Shown piece by piece: positions 7,292-16,124 of a DNA stretch of 64,000 nt. Position numbers and translations under genes: made by a program. Each line of letters begins with the position of its first letter. Position 1 is the first letter of the stretch. The notes under the pieces were generated by a model that saw only the letters and a program-made list of their open reading frames with translations, was not told the origin of the DNA and ran no database searches. Origin of the DNA: Rufibacter sp. XAAS-G3-1 (GTDB lineage: Bacteria; Bacteroidota; Bacteroidia; Cytophagales; Hymenobacteraceae); contig NZ_JABFAM010000001.1 of the NCBI RefSeq assembly GCF_013623775.1, positions 1 to 64,000 of the forward strand. The letters are read 5' to 3'.

Positions 7292-7834
7292 TTAGTTCAT
7301 GCTATGCGTCTGCACGTAGAGACGGCACTTCCAGAGGTCAAGTTCATCCATCACCAGTTTGGCCATGTATTCCAGCGTGGTGCGGTCATCTTCGGTAAAG
7401 GGGCGGGGAGCTTTGTCTACAATACAGACAGACCCCAGATTGTAGCCGTCATGGGTGGTGATGGGCACCGCCGCATAAAACCGAAGCCCAAACTCACCCG
7501 CCACCAACGGATTGGCCAGCAGGCACGGCTCTTTGAGGGCATCTTCAAACACGGTGGCTTCTGAATGCAGAATAGACAAAGAGCACAGACTGATGCCCCT
7601 ATCCACTTCGGTCATTTCTTCTATGCCCACGTTCCCTTTAAAATAAACCCGTTCAGCGTCTACAAAGGAGACCAACGCAATAGGAACCTTAAAAACATGG
7701 GCGGCCAGGGAGGCGATATGCTTAAAAGGGCCTTCGGTTTCTATGCTTAAAATCTGATAATCGTGCAGTTTCTGTATCCGGTCTGCCTCATTCTCGGGTA
7801 TTATGTCAATACCAAACGTATTTTTTATTGCCAT
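7292..7834 (-). CDS. GAF domain protein
   Basis: A 180-residue soluble protein consisting essentially of one GAF sensor domain (about residues 20-165). The start NEADRIQKLHDYQIL is the typical N-cap of GAF proteins that often precede kinases or cyclases. Core signs are ASLAAHVFKVPIALVSFVD, the VYFKGNVGIEEM strand, the helix ending SLCSLSILHSE, FYAAVPITTHDGYNLGSVCI and the terminal helix. The SLC..SI region resembles bilin- or small-molecule-binding GAFs, but binding cannot be concluded. No output domain is attached, so it may act as a free sensor subunit. It stands alone on the minus strand and ends at a strong terminator. Confidence 0.85.
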   Translation of the reverse strand: MAIKNTFGIDIIPENEADRIQKLHDYQILSIETEGPFKHIASLAAHVFKVPIALVSFVDAERVYFKGNVGIEEMTEVDRGISLCSLSILHSEATVFEDALKEPCLLANPLVAGEFGLRFYAAVPITTHDGYNLGSVCIVDKAPRPFTEDDRTTLEYMAKLVMDELDLWKCRLYVQTHSMN

Positions 7835-8115
7835 GCACGCGAAGCTTTCAATGCTACCTGTTAACGGTAGCTTAACACAGTACGTGGGCTTTGGAGCAAG
7901 GTTAAAAGAAACTTTAAACTAACTATGAGAAAAATTACAACACATTCTTCCACAAGGATATGCTTAATATTAGATTGAATGTATATTTACTCATATTCCG
8001 CCTAAGAGAGTATCCTTCACTTAGAAAAGGGTGCACTGGCTAAGTAGCCCTGCCCTATGTTGGTACAGAAAAGAAAAGGAAGGCCAAGCCGAAAACTGGC
8101 GCCTTCATAAACCAC
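7835..8115. other. Gene-free spacer
   Basis: AT-rich near 7900-8010, presumably the promoter region of the minus-strand GAF gene. I see no repeat, RNA or small gene here. Confidence 0.4.
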
Positions 8116-8146
8116 AAAAGGAGCCGCACACGTACGGCTCCTTTTG
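8116..8146. terminator. Bidirectional terminator after the YceI gene
   Basis: AAAAGGAGCCG, loop CACACGTA, then CGGCTCCTTTTG: an 11 bp stem with flanking A and T runs, 26 nt downstream of the YceI stop on the minus strand. Confidence 0.75.
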
Positions 8147-8171
8147 CTATCTGAGAAGAAGACAGGGGAAA

Positions 8172-8708
8172 TTACGCCTGCTTTACTAATTGGATCTCGG
8201 CGTTCAGTCTTATGTCATCGCTCACCACCACACTTCCGGCCTCCGTGACAGCATTCCAGGTCAGGCCGAATTCTTTGCGGCTTATCTTTCCGGTGACGGT
8301 GAAACCAGCTTTGGTCTGCCCGTAAGGGTCTACCACAATACCGCCAAATTCTACGTCAACGGTAACGGGTTTGGTAGTGCCTTTGATGGTTAGGTCGCCG
8401 TGCAGCCTGGCAGAGCCACTCCCGTTCTGCTCGTAGCGGTTTCCCACAAACCGTATATCACCATGTGTCTCCGTGTCAAAGAAATCGGCCGATTTCAGGT
8501 GGGTGTCGCGCTGCTCGTTGTTGGTGTTGATGGAATTCACATCGGCGGTGAACACAATGCTGCCCGCCTTTGAGAAATCCTCGTCTTCGGTTTCCACCTC
8601 CACGTTAAACGTCTGGAAGTACCCGGTAACGGTGGTGATCATCAAATGCTTCACCTTGAACTGCACTTCGCTGTGCGTGGGGTCTAATGACCATTTAACA
8701 GTTGCCAT
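8172..8708 (-). CDS. YceI family lipocalin-like protein
   Basis: YceI proteins form a beta-barrel that binds long polyisoprenoid lipids. Seen here: WSLDPTHSEVQFKVKHLMI, TVTGYFQTFNVEVE, the FTADVNSINTNNEQRDTHL strand-helix, the SADFFDTETHGDI motif and GDLTIKGTTKPVTVDVEF, all in family order. I chose the ATG at 8708 (MATVKWSLDP) rather than an upstream in-frame ATG at 8765, because the family begins just before W.LD..HS and the extra 19 residues are not a signal peptide. The 178-residue form therefore appears cytoplasmic, unlike exported E. coli YceI. A single-gene transcript with its own terminator is likely. Confidence 0.9.
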   Translation of the reverse strand: MATVKWSLDPTHSEVQFKVKHLMITTVTGYFQTFNVEVETEDEDFSKAGSIVFTADVNSINTNNEQRDTHLKSADFFDTETHGDIRFVGNRYEQNGSGSARLHGDLTIKGTTKPVTVDVEFGGIVVDPYGQTKAGFTVTGKISRKEFGLTWNAVTEAGSVVVSDDIRLNAEIQLVKQA

Positions 8709-8822
8709 AGCTTTTATAGGTAGTTGATTTATTGGTTCTTGCCCTGGGTAAGTATACGTAAGCATTTGGTTGCAGTTGAAATTACATGCTTACATTAAAT
8801 GTAGGTACATAAGTACAGGAAT

Positions 8823-11033
8823 CTATCCTCCACCCCCAAGTTTCTTCCCGTTTTGGGGTTGTTTTTTCAAAAATAGGCGGGAAACCTGCCCCTGCAAGAC
8901 GGCAGACGCTTTAGAAATGTCGGCGGTTACTTTCCTGATGAACTCCAGCTGTTCTTTGAGCAGGAGTTCATCTGAAGAAAGCTGCTTTTTCTCCGGGGCT
9001 TCCGGCTCGGCGGGCAGGCAATTAGTTTCGGGCACTTGCCAGGTGGGGTCAAAGGCGTGGAGCGCATCTGTGAGGGACGAAATGGCGCGCCGCAACGTCC
9101 GGAGAAAACTCTTGGGATAGCTGCCCGATTCCTGCCGCAGCCTGGCAGAGACAATGGTGGCGATGTACGAGGACAGAATGTGGTTGAGCACCACAAACTG
9201 GTAAATCTCGCGGCTGCCGAGCCGTTTGCTTTTCGGTTCATCGGTCATGCGCTGAAACGCCGCCGACAGGTTAGCCGAGGTCACGTAGACTTCTTTGCGG
9301 GCCAGTTTGTACTCCACTTCCAGCACTTCTTTGCCCGCCAGCACGTCGGCCAATACCTGCAGGTACCGTAAATTGGCGTTCAGCACGGCCTGCATAAACC
9401 CGCCCACCTGCTTAGATTCCCAGTTAGGGAACACGAAATACGTGGCGGCAAACGCAATGGCGCAGCCCACCACGGTGTCTACCACCCGTTCCTGCACAAT
9501 GGCCAGGCTTCCGCCGCCCAGAAAGTTGAACAGAATGAGCATGAAAGGTGTCATGAGAATCACGCTCAAAACATAATTGATGCGCTGCACGCTGTAAAAC
9601 CCGGTCATGAAGAGCAGCAGAAACACAAACTGCAGCCGCTCATCGTGCACCAGAAACAGGATCAATAAACCGATGGCCCCGCCCACCACCGTGCCTATCA
9701 CCCGCTGGATGTTCCGCTGTTTGGTTAAACTGAAGGCGGGTTTCAGCAGGAAAATCACCGTGAGCAAGACCCAGTAACTGTGCTGCCCGTAGGGGAAAAT
9801 CTTGGTGAGGGCGTAGGCAAACAAGGCCACCAGCGCCACCCTGAACGAGAACCGGAACACCGAGGATTTAAACGTGAGATTGTTCCAGAACAGTTTGGGG
9901 TCAAAATTCTGGTGCGAGATAAACTGTGAGAACTCCAGTTCCCGGGCCCGGCGCTGCACCTGCTCAGAATGGGCGTTGAAGTACGAAAGGATATCAGACA
10001 GCCGCTGCGCGATGGTTCTGATGTTCACGAAGATCTTCTTGAGCACCAGGTTCCCGCTTTGGCCCTGCTGCTCCCCTACCGCGTCAATCCTGGCTTTGAG
10101 CTCCTCCAGTTTCTGGCTCATGTTCAGCAGGTTCTTGTGGCGCAGGTTCGCCTGAATGGCAAAACCGATGTTGTCCAGTTCATCGGCTAGGTGCTCAATA
10201 ACCTCTGCTATTTCCTGCAAAACCCCTGTGCCGCCAAACCGCTCTCTAATGGAGGTGTAGTCATAATGGATGGCGGTGACTTGCTCGTAAAGATCCACCA
10301 TGTCTACGAAGGTCATGACCAGCGTGCGCCCAGCTTCTGTGGATTCCTTCACCATCTGGCGGCTTTTGAACAGCAGTTCGCGCACGGCGCCCTGTTTCTC
10401 ACTCACCAGAACCTGCTGCGAGATCAGTTGCCGGTAAGACTCCTCCAGATGGGTGTGGGGCTGGTAAAAGTCGGCCTTCATGCGCAGGAACTTCGCCACT
10501 TCCCTAATGCACTCGCCCAGGGCCTGCTGCGCCGGCCGGTACGGCATAAACTGGTTGGTGACCAGGCTGAGCAACAGGTACCACACGCCACCCCCCATGA
10601 CCAGAGCACTGTTGAGGAGCACCTGCTGCGTTTCCAGGGGCCTGTCCATGGTCATGACTAGCACCAACAGTCCGCCCAGGCCAATGAACGAAGCCCGCAT
10701 GCCGTACACCAGCAGCATGGAGAACACAAAGCTGAACACCAGAATCTCCAGCCCCAGCGTGACCACGTGCATGCGCGCAAAACCGGTCACCAGTGCCACC
10801 AGGGTGCAGACGCCAATTCCCACCAGCATGCCGTTCCGCTTGTGGAGCATCGGCCCCGGCGAATCGGCCAGGCTCACCCCAATCGCACCCAGTGAGATCG
10901 CAATCCCCCACTCAAAGTGCCCCAGAAAAGACATCAGCAACGCCGGCAGCAGCGCCGCTATGGTGACCCGTATGCCATCATAGAAGTTCTGACTGTAGAA
11001 AAAGTACTGTAGCTCCCTGACTTTCCTGTTCAT
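8823..11033 (-). CDS. FUSC/YccS-type inner membrane protein
   Basis: A 736-residue membrane protein with two FUSC halves, each with about five to six transmembrane helices. The first half shows FYDGIRVTIAALLPALLMSF, GAIGVSLADSPGPMLHKRNG and the following hydrophobic helices to about residue 170. A cytoplasmic helical region of about 200 residues follows, and the second membrane block opens SSVFRFSFRVALVALFAYAL and HSYWVLLTVIFLLKPAFSLT. The layout fits the YccS/YhfK branch, related to AaeB efflux pumps; substrates are generally unknown. ATG 11033 (MNRKVRELQYFF) was chosen over an upstream start at 11129, whose extra residues come from a low-complexity TGATTGTATGATTGAGAGG-like stretch. Ends PQNGKKLGGGG. 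Confidence 0.88.
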   Translation of the reverse strand: MNRKVRELQYFFYSQNFYDGIRVTIAALLPALLMSFLGHFEWGIAISLGAIGVSLADSPGPMLHKRNGMLVGIGVCTLVALVTGFARMHVVTLGLEILVFSFVFSMLLVYGMRASFIGLGGLLVLVMTMDRPLETQQVLLNSALVMGGGVWYLLLSLVTNQFMPYRPAQQALGECIREVAKFLRMKADFYQPHTHLEESYRQLISQQVLVSEKQGAVRELLFKSRQMVKESTEAGRTLVMTFVDMVDLYEQVTAIHYDYTSIRERFGGTGVLQEIAEVIEHLADELDNIGFAIQANLRHKNLLNMSQKLEELKARIDAVGEQQGQSGNLVLKKIFVNIRTIAQRLSDILSYFNAHSEQVQRRARELEFSQFISHQNFDPKLFWNNLTFKSSVFRFSFRVALVALFAYALTKIFPYGQHSYWVLLTVIFLLKPAFSLTKQRNIQRVIGTVVGGAIGLLILFLVHDERLQFVFLLLFMTGFYSVQRINYVLSVILMTPFMLILFNFLGGGSLAIVQERVVDTVVGCAIAFAATYFVFPNWESKQVGGFMQAVLNANLRYLQVLADVLAGKEVLEVEYKLARKEVYVTSANLSAAFQRMTDEPKSKRLGSREIYQFVVLNHILSSYIATIVSARLRQESGSYPKSFLRTLRRAISSLTDALHAFDPTWQVPETNCLPAEPEAPEKKQLSSDELLLKEQLEFIRKVTADISKASAVLQGQVSRLFLKKQPQNGKKLGGGG

Positions 11034-11205
11034 TCTTTGATGATTGTATGATTGAGAGGTTGAATGGTTGAGTGAATGAAAAAAGTATAAGCTTAAGCAA
11101 TGACTGAGAGCTTCACACGTGGTACGCAAAAAAGCACTTTCTCTTGCCTGTACGAAGAAGCAAGTACCTGCGATATTTCAAATTGTGGTCTGTACGCAAG
11201 CTCCC

Positions 11206-11242
11206 CTTTTTGAGCCGATTTTCAAAAACTAGCCTAAAAACG
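11206..11242. repeat. GTTTTAGGC-type palindrome
   Basis: CTTTTTGAGCCGATTTTC facing AAAACTAGCCTAAAAACG; degenerate on the left arm. Confidence 0.5.
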
Positions 11243-11310
11243 CAAAGCTGCTGGATATTCTTCCAACTCCAAAGCGAGCCCTTTCCCCACCCTGGTAGTT
11301 AACCAGCACC

Positions 11311-11574
11311 CTCGCTCCCCTCCGGCGAGTGGGAGCTACTTTCGGCGTCCCGCCGAGTTGAGGATAAGTACGTGGACAAAACCTAGTTTGTCCTATTCTT
11401 TTTGTTTTCCTCCTGGAAAGATCTTGGTCGCGAACGGCAATAACGCCCTATCAAAGCTATTCTAGTTCGCCCACAGGATCCTTTCAGGAGGACAAATAGG
11501 ATAACGGAATGCTGTTTCCGTACTTAGCGGCGGAACGCCGCAGGTAACCCACACTCGCCGGAGGCGAGCGAGTG
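11311..11574. repeat. Nested palindrome enclosing a 160 bp element
   Basis: Outer arms: CTCGCTCCCCTCCGGCGAGT with GGCGTCCCGCCG on the left, and GGCGGAACGCCGC with ACTCGCCGGAGGCGAGCGAG on the right, which is the imperfect reverse complement. They bracket the TAAGT...ACTTA element, giving about 264 bp of two-level dyad symmetry in the gap between the FUSC gene and ypdA. Confidence 0.7.
11365..11526. repeat. 160 bp hairpin element, copy 3
   Basis: TAAGTACGTGGACAAAACC at the left, TTTCCGTACTTA at the right; inner arms CCTCCTGGAAAGATCTTG and AGGATCCTTTCAGGAGG. Closest in sequence to copy 2. Confidence 0.8.
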
Positions 11575-11674
11575 GAGAACTCCCCTCATTTGAATCTACG
11601 GGCGTCCTCACAGCAGCTTTTGGCACGTTTAGCCGTATGCTCTCACATTCCATCACTCATTCAAAATCACTCCT

Positions 11675-11682
11675 TACCTTTG
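11675..11682 (+). promoter_or_regulatory. -7 promoter element of ypdA
   Basis: TACCTTTG fits TAnnTTTG and lies only 4 nt before the ATG at 11687, implying a leaderless or nearly leaderless transcript. No good TTTG is seen at -33. Confidence 0.4.
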
Positions 11683-11686
11683 CCGC

Positions 11687-12670
11687 ATGCGTACACCTAC
11701 AGAACTGGACATTGTCATCATTGGGGCGGGGCCCATTGGGTTGACCTGCGGCATTGAGGCCCAGAAAGCCGGACTCTCTTACGTGATCCTGGACAAAGGC
11801 GCGCTGGTCAACTCGCTCTACAACTACCCGGCGACCATGACGTTTTTCTCTACTTCTGAGAAGTTGGAGATTGGCGGTGTGCCCTTCATCTCAGACAACC
11901 CCAAGCCCCGCCGCAACGAGGCCCTGGAGTATTACCGCCGGGTCACGGGTAAGTTTAACCTGCACGTGCGGTTGTTTGAAGAGGTGTTTTCGGTGCAAAA
12001 AGCTGAAAACAGGTTTGAGGTGCAAACGGCCAAAGGCACATATCATGCCCGTAAAGTCATCATCTCCACCGGCTTCTATGACCTGCCCGCGCTCATGGAC
12101 GTGCCCGGCGAGGAGTTGCCGCACGTGACGCACTACTACAAAGACCCGCATTATTACGCGCTGCAGAAAGTAGTGGTGGTGGGGGCCAGCAATTCCTCGG
12201 TAGATGCCGCGCTGGAAACGTACCGCAAAGGGGCCGAAGTGACCATGGTGGTGCGTGGTTCGGCCATTGGCCGACGAGTGAAATACTGGGTAAAACCAGA
12301 TATTGAAAACCGCATTGCGGAAGGGAGCATCAAAGCGCATTTCAATTCCTGCCTCACCGCCATCCGCCCCGGCGAGGTGGATATTCTTACCCCTGAAGGC
12401 CTTGTTACGCTTGAGAATGACTTTGTGCTGGCGCTCACCGGCTACAAACCCAATTTTGACCTGCTCCGCAAATTTGGCGTGCAACTCTCACCAGACGAGA
12501 AACTGTACCCGGCCTATAACAAAGAAACCATGGAAACAACCCAGGCAGGTCTGTACCTGGCGGGGGTAGTAGTAGGCGGCATGGACACCCACCTCTGGTT
12601 CATTGAAAACTCCCGCGACCACGCCGAGAAAATCATCCAGCACATTCAAGCGCAAGACCAAGCCCCTTAA
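11687..12670 (+). CDS. ypdA: YpdA family bacillithiol-disulfide reductase-like flavoprotein
   Basis: A 327-residue FAD/NADPH flavoprotein of the thioredoxin-reductase-like superfamily. The FAD site is DIVIIGAGPIGL (G13, G15, G18); a second Rossmann site KVVVVGASNSSVDAALE binds NADPH. YpdA-specific signs are LVNSLYNYPATMTFFSTSEKLEIGGV split as NSLYNYP...TFFST.E.LEIG, and YYKDPHYY. It lacks the CxxC of thioredoxin reductases. In Firmicutes and many Bacteroidota YpdA reduces bacillithiol disulfide, supporting thiol redox balance; whether this organism makes bacillithiol cannot be seen here. The C-terminal GLYLAGVVVGGMDTHLWFIE is family-typical. It is monocistronic, followed by a palindrome. Confidence 0.88.
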   Translation: MRTPTELDIVIIGAGPIGLTCGIEAQKAGLSYVILDKGALVNSLYNYPATMTFFSTSEKLEIGGVPFISDNPKPRRNEALEYYRRVTGKFNLHVRLFEEVFSVQKAENRFEVQTAKGTYHARKVIISTGFYDLPALMDVPGEELPHVTHYYKDPHYYALQKVVVVGASNSSVDAALETYRKGAEVTMVVRGSAIGRRVKYWVKPDIENRIAEGSIKAHFNSCLTAIRPGEVDILTPEGLVTLENDFVLALTGYKPNFDLLRKFGVQLSPDEKLYPAYNKETMETTQAGLYLAGVVVGGMDTHLWFIENSRDHAEKIIQHIQAQDQAP

Positions 12671-12724
12671 GAACCATCACGCAGGGACAATCCCTTCCTC
12701 CTCACCAGTTAGCTCTAAACAATC

Positions 12725-12764
12725 CTGTTTTAGGCCTGTTTTAAAGAAAACGCCCCTAAAACAG
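12725..12764. repeat. GTTTTAGGC-type palindrome
   Basis: CTGTTTTAGGCCTGTTTT facing AAAACGCCCCTAAAACAG; stem with one small mismatch block. The gap 12671-12948 otherwise shows only AT-rich promoter-like DNA. Confidence 0.65.
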
Positions 12765-12948
12765 ACTTCCTTCAGTTGTTTACTTTTGCCAGGTATCCAG
12801 AAAGAAACCTATTGAATCATTATTCAATACTTTGTTAAGTATAAGTCACTTACCACAAATTCAACTAGAATAAAAAGTTCTGAAATAGGAATTAAATGTT
12901 AAAACCTTTGCATACTCCCTGCTTTTGTCCGTTACTTTGCGCCCCGAA

Positions 12949-12958
12949 TGAACGTTCA
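12949..12958 (+). promoter_or_regulatory. Candidate TetR operator
   Basis: Perfect palindrome TGAACGTTCA, 20 nt before the TetR start and just after a near-consensus -7 box (TTACTTTG). Position fits autorepression of the regulator and its efflux operon. Confidence 0.45.
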
Positions 12959-12977
12959 ATAGACATAAAAAGACGAG

Positions 12978-13550
12978 TTGGAGATACTGGCAGAGAAGAA
13001 AAAGGCGATTCTGGAAAGTACCCTGAAGTTGATCAAGGAAAATGGTTTTCATGGTACGCCCATGAGCCTGGTGGCCAAAAAAGCCGGGGTAGCGGCGGGT
13101 ACTATCTACCATTATTTCGATAGCAAAGACACCCTCATCATGGAGTTGTTTGCCTATACCCAACACCGCATCCAGGAAGCCTTGCAGGGAAACCTGCAGG
13201 AGGGCATGGATCTACAGGAGAACTTTTTCCTGCGCTGGATCAGCCGCTGCCAGTTCTACATCCAGAACCCCGATGTGCTGTTTTTCCTGGAGCAGTTTAT
13301 GATTTCGCCGTATTACGCGCGTTGTTCCCAGGTAACAAATGAGCGCTTCCGGAGCGAGATCATGCAGTTCATTGAAATGGGGCACCGCCACGGAATTCTC
13401 CGGGACATAGACCAGAAACTTATGTCCATTATGGTGCACAGTAGCATTATCACGGCTGCCAAAGTACACCTGGACGGAAAAGTGACGCTGGGCGACAAAG
13501 AATTCCGCCAGTTGGCACAGATGATTTGGGATAGCATCCGTAAGCTATAA
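12978..13550 (+). CDS. TetR/AcrR family transcriptional regulator
   Basis: A 190-residue regulator. N-terminal HTH: KKKAILESTLKLIKENGFHG, then TPMSLVAKKAGVAAGTIYHY and FDSKDTLIMEL, the classic TetR DNA-binding signature. The remaining helices form the ligand and dimer domain. No ATG or GTG is available at the right place: an in-frame TAA lies at 12966 and the first suitable start is TTG 12978 (MEILAEKK), so I use it. The gene is 45 nt upstream of a TolC/adaptor/RND operon and is probably its repressor; a palindrome TGAACGTTCA lies just upstream. Confidence 0.85.
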   Translation: MEILAEKKKAILESTLKLIKENGFHGTPMSLVAKKAGVAAGTIYHYFDSKDTLIMELFAYTQHRIQEALQGNLQEGMDLQENFFLRWISRCQFYIQNPDVLFFLEQFMISPYYARCSQVTNERFRSEIMQFIEMGHRHGILRDIDQKLMSIMVHSSIITAAKVHLDGKVTLGDKEFRQLAQMIWDSIRKL

Positions 13551-13595
13551 ACTCCTACTAGCAACCTCCTTACCGATTTATTATTTACAGTTCTT

Positions 13596-14927
13596 ATGAA
13601 GAAAACAAGGATTCTGATGTCTGTGCTGCTGAGTTGCCTGTGGGCACCTTTCGCGCTTCGGGCACAGGTGGCCCCAGATAGCACCGCCGGGCGGTTATCC
13701 CTGGAGCAGTGCGTGGCGTATGCGTTAAAAAACCAGGCCCAAGTGCAGCAGGCTCAGATAGACGAGGAAATCGGCGAGCGTCAGATCAGGGCGCAACTAT
13801 CGGGGTGGTTGCCGCAGGTGGCCGCTAACTACGCGTTCAACTACAACATAAAACGGCCCCAGAGTGTGTTCGGCGACCAGGTGATTACCATTGGGCAGAA
13901 ATACACGTCCAACATCAACTTCCAAGCGAACCAGACGCTGTACAGCAATGACCTGCTGCTGGCCTCCAGAGCCGCCCGTTTCACCAGAACCGCGCTGGAT
14001 CTGAACACCCAATCCACCAAAATCAACACAGTGGTAGACGTGAGCAAGGCGTTTTACAACATTCTGCTAAGCCAGGAGCAGCTGCGTATTCTGGACGAGA
14101 ACATCGCCCGGCAGGAAAAACAGTACCGTGATGCCCGCGCCCAGTACGAGCAAGGCCTGGTTGACAAAACCGATTACCAACGGGCCAGCATCACCCTCAA
14201 CAGCATCCGGGCCGACCGCAAAAGAACGCAGGAGGCCGTGAAAGCCAGCACTGCTTTGTTGCAGGAGTTGATGGGTTTGCCGGTGGGCTCCCCGCTCACG
14301 CTGGCCTATGACTACAACCAGATGCAGCAGAACATTGCCATTGATACCACCCAAACCATCGCGTTTGCCAACCGGGTGGAGTTCCAGCAGATCCAGACGC
14401 AGCGCCAGATCCAGGGCTTGAACACCCGCTATTACCAGTGGGGCTTTTTGCCCACCGCTTCGGCCTTCGTCAACTACAACCCTACCTATTTCAGCTCCTC
14501 CTTCGGAGATGTCTACAGCCAGTCCTACCCTACTTCGGTTCTGGGTTTGCAGGTGGGCATTCCTATTTTCCAGGGGGGCCGAAGACTGCAGAACGTGCGT
14601 ATTTCTGAGCTGCAGGAAGAAAGCCTGAACGTGGAACTGCAGGGTCTCCAGCGCCGCATCAACACCGAGTACCAGACGGCCCTGGCCAATTACAAGAGCG
14701 ATTACAATGACTGGCTCACCCTGCAAAGCAACGTGCAGCTGGCCGAGGAGGTCTACAACGTGATCAAGCTCCAGTACAACGAGGGCATCAAAACCTACCT
14801 GGATCTGATTGTGGCCGAGACTGACCTCAGAACCGCCCAACTCAATTATTACAACGCCCTCTACAACGTACTTTCCAGCAAGCTGGATGTGCAGCGCGCC
14901 CTGGGTACCATTGCCGTCAACTACTAA
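13596..14927 (+). CDS. TolC family outer membrane efflux protein (first RND operon)
   Basis: A 443-residue outer-membrane channel. The signal peptide is KKTRILMSVLLSCLWAPFALRA with cleavage near ALRAQ. The mature protein has two OEP repeats: LSLEQCVAYALKNQAQVQQA opens the first, with long helices around LDENIARQEKQYRDARAQYEQG; the second repeat ends with YNVIKLQYNEGIKTYLDLI and ETDLRTAQLNYYNALYNVLS, the standard TolC closing pattern. It forms the trimeric exit duct for the adaptor and permease encoded next, 23 nt downstream. Together with TetR it forms one plus-strand operon ending at 19349. Confidence 0.9.
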   Translation: MKKTRILMSVLLSCLWAPFALRAQVAPDSTAGRLSLEQCVAYALKNQAQVQQAQIDEEIGERQIRAQLSGWLPQVAANYAFNYNIKRPQSVFGDQVITIGQKYTSNINFQANQTLYSNDLLLASRAARFTRTALDLNTQSTKINTVVDVSKAFYNILLSQEQLRILDENIARQEKQYRDARAQYEQGLVDKTDYQRASITLNSIRADRKRTQEAVKASTALLQELMGLPVGSPLTLAYDYNQMQQNIAIDTTQTIAFANRVEFQQIQTQRQIQGLNTRYYQWGFLPTASAFVNYNPTYFSSSFGDVYSQSYPTSVLGLQVGIPIFQGGRRLQNVRISELQEESLNVELQGLQRRINTEYQTALANYKSDYNDWLTLQSNVQLAEEVYNVIKLQYNEGIKTYLDLIVAETDLRTAQLNYYNALYNVLSSKLDVQRALGTIAVNY

Positions 14928-14950
14928 TCAGAGAGAAAAATCCTAGCAAC

Positions 14951-16093
14951 ATGAAGTTAAATCTATCCTTTGTAGCGGCGCTTGCCTTGTCTGGCGCCCT
15001 GTTGGTTTCTTGCGGTAAGAGCGAGGCCCCACAGCAAAACCCCATGGCCGCTGCGGTTCCCGTGAACGTCTACACCGTTACCCAAGAACATGTCACCGGT
15101 ACAGACACGTACCCGGGCACCGTGGTACCGCTCAATGAAGTGGAACTGCGCCCTCAGGTGAGTGGCTACATTACCCAGATTTTCGTGAAAGACGGGCAGC
15201 GCGTGACCAAAGGCCAACGGCTCTACGAGATTGACCGCACCAAATACCAGGCCGCCTACCGTCAGGCCCAAGCCAATGTACGCAGCGCCCAGGCCAACCT
15301 GAACCGCGTACAGAAAGACCTGGAACGCTATGAGAACCTAGCCAAACAGGACGCCATCGCCCGTCAGCGCGTAGATTACGCCCGCGCCGATGTGGAGACG
15401 GCCCGCGCCAACGTGGCGGTGGCCCGTGCCCAAGTGGCCAGCGCCTCCACAGATTTGGGGTATTCCATCATCAATGCGCCTTTCAGCGGTACCATTGGGA
15501 TCTCGCAGGTGCGCGTGGGTTCCCAGGTAAGCCCGGGGCAGACCTTGCTGAACACCATTTCCTCAGACGGGCCTACCGGGGTGGACTTCGTGATCAATGA
15601 GCAGGAACTTCCCCGCTTCAACCGCCTGCAACAGGGCAAACAGCCAGACTCTACGTTCACCCTTTCCTTATCTGATGGCTCCACCTATCCGCACACCGGC
15701 AAGCTGACCGCCATTGACCGCGCCGTGGGTTTACAGACGGGTACCATCACCGTACGCGTGAGCTTCCCCAACCCAGACCGCCAATTGGTGGCCGGTATGA
15801 CCGTGAGCGTGAACGTGCTGAACCAGGACATAGGGCAGCAGGTCACCCTTCCGTACAAAGCCGTGACCGAGCAATTGGGCGAGTACTTCGTGTACGTGGT
15901 GCAGGGCGACTCTGTGCAGCAGCAGAACATCCAATTGGGCACCCGCTTCCAAGACAAGATTGTGGCCCGCGAAGGGCTGGAAGCCGGGCAGGTGATTGTG
16001 GTGGAAGGCATCCAGAAACTGCGCCAGGGCGCGAAAGTACAGGTAGGCGCACCGCAGGCCGCCGGTAGTGCCCCCGCAGCCGGAGCCAGATAA
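14951..16093 (+). CDS. RND efflux periplasmic adaptor, lipoprotein
   Basis: A 380-residue membrane-fusion protein. Residues 1-22 are a lipoprotein signal with lipobox LLVSC (Cys22), so it is lipid-anchored. Then the biotinyl-lipoyl half motif VVPLNEVELRPQVSGYITQI, a long hairpin (RQAQANVRSAQANLNRVQKD and onward), the second half motif (IINAPFSGTIGISQVRVGS), a beta-barrel (GKLTAIDRAVGLQTGTITVR) and a membrane-proximal domain. This is the MexA/AcrA pattern. It links the RND permease to TolC. The extreme C-terminus is Ala/Gly/Pro rich. Spacing to the permease is 31 nt. Confidence 0.92.
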   Translation: MKLNLSFVAALALSGALLVSCGKSEAPQQNPMAAAVPVNVYTVTQEHVTGTDTYPGTVVPLNEVELRPQVSGYITQIFVKDGQRVTKGQRLYEIDRTKYQAAYRQAQANVRSAQANLNRVQKDLERYENLAKQDAIARQRVDYARADVETARANVAVARAQVASASTDLGYSIINAPFSGTIGISQVRVGSQVSPGQTLLNTISSDGPTGVDFVINEQELPRFNRLQQGKQPDSTFTLSLSDGSTYPHTGKLTAIDRAVGLQTGTITVRVSFPNPDRQLVAGMTVSVNVLNQDIGQQVTLPYKAVTEQLGEYFVYVVQGDSVQQQNIQLGTRFQDKIVAREGLEAGQVIVVEGIQKLRQGAKVQVGAPQAAGSAPAAGAR

Positions 16094-16124
16094 TAACGTT
16101 TAAAGCAGCTTTTTCAGAAACCCT

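Noticed and set aside
11462-11656. Open frame on the minus strand between the FUSC gene and ypdA
   Set aside because: It lies across the nested palindrome and hairpin element; open frames there come from repeat sequence and differ between copies.
14067-14840. Long antisense open frames under the TolC, RND, gltB and GH92 genes
   Set aside because: These are shadows of codon bias in high-GC third positions; the sense-strand products are certain.
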